This document shows, piece after piece, positions 60,951 to 64,000 of a stretch of 64,000 nucleotides of DNA (its first letter is position 1; each line of letters opens with the position of its first letter). Source of the DNA: an uncultured Agathobacter sp. (lineage in GTDB: Bacteria; Bacillota; Clostridia; Lachnospirales; Lachnospiraceae). The translations under genes and the position numbers were made by a program. The notes beneath the pieces were generated by a model, which was given only the letters and a program-made list of their open reading frames with translations, was not told the origin of the DNA and did no database searches. Location of the stretch: assembly GCA_944381555.1 (NCBI GenBank), contig CALWLL010000013.1, forward strand, positions 1-64,000. The letters are read 5' to 3'.

Positions 60951-63900
60951 ATGAATAAAAAGAGTTATAAACGTATTCTTGCAGGGTTGATTGCACTTCT
61001 ATTACTCTTTGTATCTGTTGATGCAAATACTTTCACAATGCTTGCAGGCGATATGCAAAGCGCAGGGAAGGAGAAAAGTGCAGTAACAGATAGCAGCGAT
61101 ATTGGAATTGGTACGACAGGGAATGCAACCGGATATATTGACATTGGTTTTGAAGCAGGGCGTATTGAAGATAAGAATATCATTTCCGGAACTCTGCCGC
61201 TTAATCAGTCAACGGAGATTCCAGCTCATTACAGTTCTGTAGAAAAAGGATATGTAACCTCAGTTAAGAATCAAAATCCACTGGGAAGCTGCTGGGCATT
61301 TGCGGCATGTGCAGCAATGGAATCTTATGCGCTTAAGCATGGATATGCAGATGATCCGAATGATATCGATTTTTCAGAATATGGTCTTGTGTACATGACA
61401 TATAAAGATGAAGTACTAAAGGATCAGACAAAAGATTATACAGAAGCATATGTAGATATGTCAGAATTATTTAATGTGGGTGGAAATGATGAGTATGCAT
61501 TTAAGGCATTAACCAAAGGGGTTGGTATCTTTAATCAGGGAGATGAAACCTATTATGATGATGCTTGTCAAGGCACTTATTCTGATTATGTTATAAATGA
61601 AGAAAATATGGACTATGTTCTTACCGGACAAAAGTATATTAACATGACGGATAGCGCTCAGGTAAAAGCTGCTGTCATGGAGTATGGTGCGGTAACAGTC
61701 AGTTATTATTCCCATGCTTTTTATGAAATGGAAAATAGTTTATACATCTATAATCATGAGAAAGCAAGCAGTAACCATGCCGTTACGCTTGTAGGTTGGG
61801 ATGATACCATTTCAAAAGATTATTTTACAAATAACTATGGCCAGACACCGGCACAAGATGGAGCATGGCTGATTAAGAATAGCTGGGGAACAGATGCCGG
61901 TAATGGAGGATATTGCTGGATTTCCTATGATGATGTAGCAGTTTCATCAAGTCAGGCTGTTGTTTATGAAATCGCGCCAAAGGATGACTACGAGAATATT
62001 TACCAGCATGATGGTGCAACAGCATTTGTTTCTCGTTTGCCGGTTACGAAAACGGCAACGTTATTTACAGTAACAGGAGAGTGCAACCAGTTGGTAAATG
62101 CGGTATCCTTTGCGCTTTATTCAACAGAGGCAGAGTACACAATTGAAATATTCGGAAAGGCATTTGATGATAATGATCAATTTAATCCTAAGGAGTTACT
62201 TGCAACCATCTCAGGTGCTACATCTTACGCGGGCTATTATACAGCTAAGCTGGATACACCGATAGAAGTAACGCCGGGTGATGCGTTGGCGATTGTTATT
62301 ACCTTTGCTGAGGAAGAAGAAATTGTCTTAGGTATTGATGATTTTATCTTAATCGGTGAAAATCTTTTTGATGGTGACGATACAAATGATATTTCATATT
62401 CAACGCTGTATTCAAGCTGTGAAGAAAAGCAAAATTATGATTATTATATGGCTTATTGGTGTGATGTGTATGAGTATGATTATGATAATTTCTGCGTGAA
62501 ACTGTTTACTTCAGATGTTGAGACAGCTTTGGCGCCTACGGTTTCTGATATTTCAAATCAGGAGTACACAGGAAGTGCAATTGAGCCTGAGATTACGGTA
62601 TCGTTTGGGGAGACAATTCTTAAAAAGAATACAGACTATACAGTTACATATAACAATAACATAAATGCCGGAACGGCGACAGCAGTTATCTCATTTATTG
62701 GTTCTTATGAAAAGTATAATGACATAGAGAAAAATTTTACAATCGAACCAATTACTGCGGAAGATGTTACAGTAGGTAAGATTTTAGATCAAACCTATAC
62801 CGGAACTTATATTATACCGGAGTTAGAAGTTAATTCTAAGCTGAATATACCTCTTATTGAAGGAACAGATTACACGGTTTCTTATGTGAAGAATGTAGAC
62901 GTTGGAACAGCAACAGCAATCTTATCTTTAAAAGGAAACTACAGCGGAACCAAAGAAGTGACATTTAGTATTATTCCTAAGCAGGGAAATGAAATCGTAA
63001 TTGAGTCGATTGAAAACCAGATATATACCGGTAAGGAAATAACACCTCAAGTGGTAGTATGGGACGGCAGTACGATACTTGTAAAAGACATAGATTATAC
63101 GGTTTCGTATAGGAACAATATTAATGCAGGAAATGCAAATATTGATATTACATTTTTAGGAAACTATTCAGGCTCAACGACAATAGAGTTTGAGATTCTT
63201 CCAATTCAAATTGCACCACAAGATTTAGTCTTAAGCGATATTGAAGATATCGTTTTTACGGGATATGAGATTATTCCGAATGTGAAAATTTCGTATGGCG
63301 AGATGATTTTTACAAATGAAGGAGAGGATACGGGGGTAATCATTGAATTTGCAGAAGGCGTTGACCATACGAATGTGGGGGAAGAGATACCGTTTACAGC
63401 AAAACTGACAGGAAATTATGAAGGAACGATAAGCGGAACATTTTCGATTGTGCCAATGTCTGCTGATGAACTTATTATCGGAAGCATTGCTAACCAGAAA
63501 TATACAGGAGAGGCTATTACACCGGATGTTATTATCAAAAATGGTTCGATTACCTTAGAAGAAGGAAATGATAAGGATTACACGGTAACATATGAAAATA
63601 ATGTGCAAATCGGCAGAGCGACAGTAAAGATTACGTTCCATGGAAATTATAGCGGTAATAGAACCGTGTATTTTGAAATTATAAATCCTGTTCCGGATCA
63701 GATTACTTCAGACTATGTGACGGTAGACCAAAATACCGGATATATCAGCAAAATATCTGTTGGAACCACAATCAAGAATTTAAAAGACCGGCTGAATGAA
63801 AGAGAGTACATAACTGTATTCAAAGACAACAAGAAAGTTGGGGAAAATGACCTGCTTGGAACCGGTATGTTTGCTAAAATCATGGATAATGATAAGGTTG

Positions 63901-64000
63901 TAAAAGAATATACGGTAATTGTCACAGGTGATACAAATGGTGATGGTAAGATTAGCATTACAGATATGCTTGCTGTCAAGGCAAATGTATTGAAGAAATC
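60951..64000 (+). CDS. Secreted papain-family cysteine protease with repeats and dockerin, partial
   Basis: The frame is open from the ATG at 60951 (AAAGGGGGAGGG upstream) to the window end, over 1016 codons, so the 3' end is missing. It has a signal peptide (about 1-30) and a C1A peptidase domain (about 85-330) with catalytic C114 (GSCWAF), H276 (NHAVTLVGW) and N310 (IKNSWG). A beta domain (about 340-525) and five repeats of about 75 residues follow (about 530-915, each with a (N/D)Q-(K/E/T)YTG start and an NYSG/GNY end), then a short domain. At 992 onward is the first Ca2+-binding half of a type I dockerin (GDTNGDGKISITDMLAVKANV). It should be exported and docked to a cohesin. Confidence 0.88.
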   Translation, partial: MNKKSYKRILAGLIALLLLFVSVDANTFTMLAGDMQSAGKEKSAVTDSSDIGIGTTGNATGYIDIGFEAGRIEDKNIISGTLPLNQSTEIPAHYSSVEKGYVTSVKNQNPLGSCWAFAACAAMESYALKHGYADDPNDIDFSEYGLVYMTYKDEVLKDQTKDYTEAYVDMSELFNVGGNDEYAFKALTKGVGIFNQGDETYYDDACQGTYSDYVINEENMDYVLTGQKYINMTDSAQVKAAVMEYGAVTVSYYSHAFYEMENSLYIYNHEKASSNHAVTLVGWDDTISKDYFTNNYGQTPAQDGAWLIKNSWGTDAGNGGYCWISYDDVAVSSSQAVVYEIAPKDDYENIYQHDGATAFVSRLPVTKTATLFTVTGECNQLVNAVSFALYSTEAEYTIEIFGKAFDDNDQFNPKELLATISGATSYAGYYTAKLDTPIEVTPGDALAIVITFAEEEEIVLGIDDFILIGENLFDGDDTNDISYSTLYSSCEEKQNYDYYMAYWCDVYEYDYDNFCVKLFTSDVETALAPTVSDISNQEYTGSAIEPEITVSFGETILKKNTDYTVTYNNNINAGTATAVISFIGSYEKYNDIEKNFTIEPITAEDVTVGKILDQTYTGTYIIPELEVNSKLNIPLIEGTDYTVSYVKNVDVGTATAILSLKGNYSGTKEVTFSIIPKQGNEIVIESIENQIYTGKEITPQVVVWDGSTILVKDIDYTVSYRNNINAGNANIDITFLGNYSGSTTIEFEILPIQIAPQDLVLSDIEDIVFTGYEIIPNVKISYGEMIFTNEGEDTGVIIEFAEGVDHTNVGEEIPFTAKLTGNYEGTISGTFSIVPMSADELIIGSIANQKYTGEAITPDVIIKNGSITLEEGNDKDYTVTYENNVQIGRATVKITFHGNYSGNRTVYFEIINPVPDQITSDYVTVDQNTGYISKISVGTTIKNLKDRLNEREYITVFKDNKKVGENDLLGTGMFAKIMDNDKVVKEYTVIVTGDTNGDGKISITDMLAVKANVLKK

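Overview
The window looks like part of a chromosome from a low-GC Gram-positive anaerobe of the Clostridia, most likely a gut Lachnospiraceae; I do not name a genus. Grounds: strong Shine-Dalgarno sites throughout, a T-box leader on leuS, the infC-rpmI-rplT and rimP-nusA-ylxR-ylxQ-infB-rbfA-truB-ribF clusters, NiaR control of NAD synthesis, a biotin-dependent Na+-pump decarboxylase operon, and a dockerin-bearing protease. Most of it is ordinary chromosome. I see no prophage, conjugative element or CRISPR array; the only autonomous mobile element is an IS4-family copy at the left edge.

Layout. 1-1.65 kb: complete IS4-family element. 1.7-5 kb: KtrB/KtrA potassium uptake and a PfkB sugar kinase. 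5-7.8 kb: T-box-controlled leuS. 7.8-11.4 kb: GH2 glycosidase, LigT-like protein and a convergent Cys-rich DUF6062-type protein. 11.4-14.2 kb: LysR regulator divergent from leuCD. 14.2-18.1 kb: AP2-like protein, thrC, and a CheX-like/CheY pair. 18.2-21 kb: small membrane protein, pckA, 6S RNA. 21-24.1 kb: SpoIID-like protein and a membrane-anchored carbohydrate-binding surface protein. 24.1-25.5 kb: infC (ATT start) behind an attenuator, rpmI, rplT. 25.6-29.5 kb: nadABC-niaR. 29.5-32.4 kb: AraC regulator, galE and an internally duplicated membrane protein. 32.4-42.1 kb: tRNA-Glu and the long translation/transcription-factor cluster, an NlpC/P60 hydrolase and rpsO. 42.2-49.6 kb: pnp behind a long leader hairpin, an S8 protease, cls, scpAB and a D,D-carboxypeptidase. 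49.6-55 kb: operon with a 12S-type carboxyltransferase, gamma, biotin carrier, beta and 5S-type carboxyltransferase. 55-60.9 kb: RpiR regulator, flavoprotein, cmk, ispH overlapping an S1-domain gene, cheR. 61-64 kb: start of a large secreted papain-family protease with five repeats and a dockerin, cut by the window edge.

The most unusual signals are in intergenic DNA. One repeat (four copies, inverted ATCATAGGAAAG ends) begins within a few bases of the T-run of an intrinsic terminator every time. A second structured repeat of about 100 bp (two clear copies and one divergent relative) ends in the ribosome-binding region of the next gene (rbfA, the niaR region, ktrA). Together with the mixed 12S/5S sodium-pump operon and the dockerin protease, these deserve follow-up.

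How the genes connect: PckA interconverts PEP and oxaloacetate. The biotin-dependent complex could decarboxylate oxaloacetate and/or a CoA-ester while exporting Na+. The Ktr system may use that Na+ gradient. NadABC makes nicotinate mononucleotide de novo under NiaR. The GH2 enzyme, galE, the surface carbohydrate-binding protein and the dockerin protease fit a gut polymer degrader.
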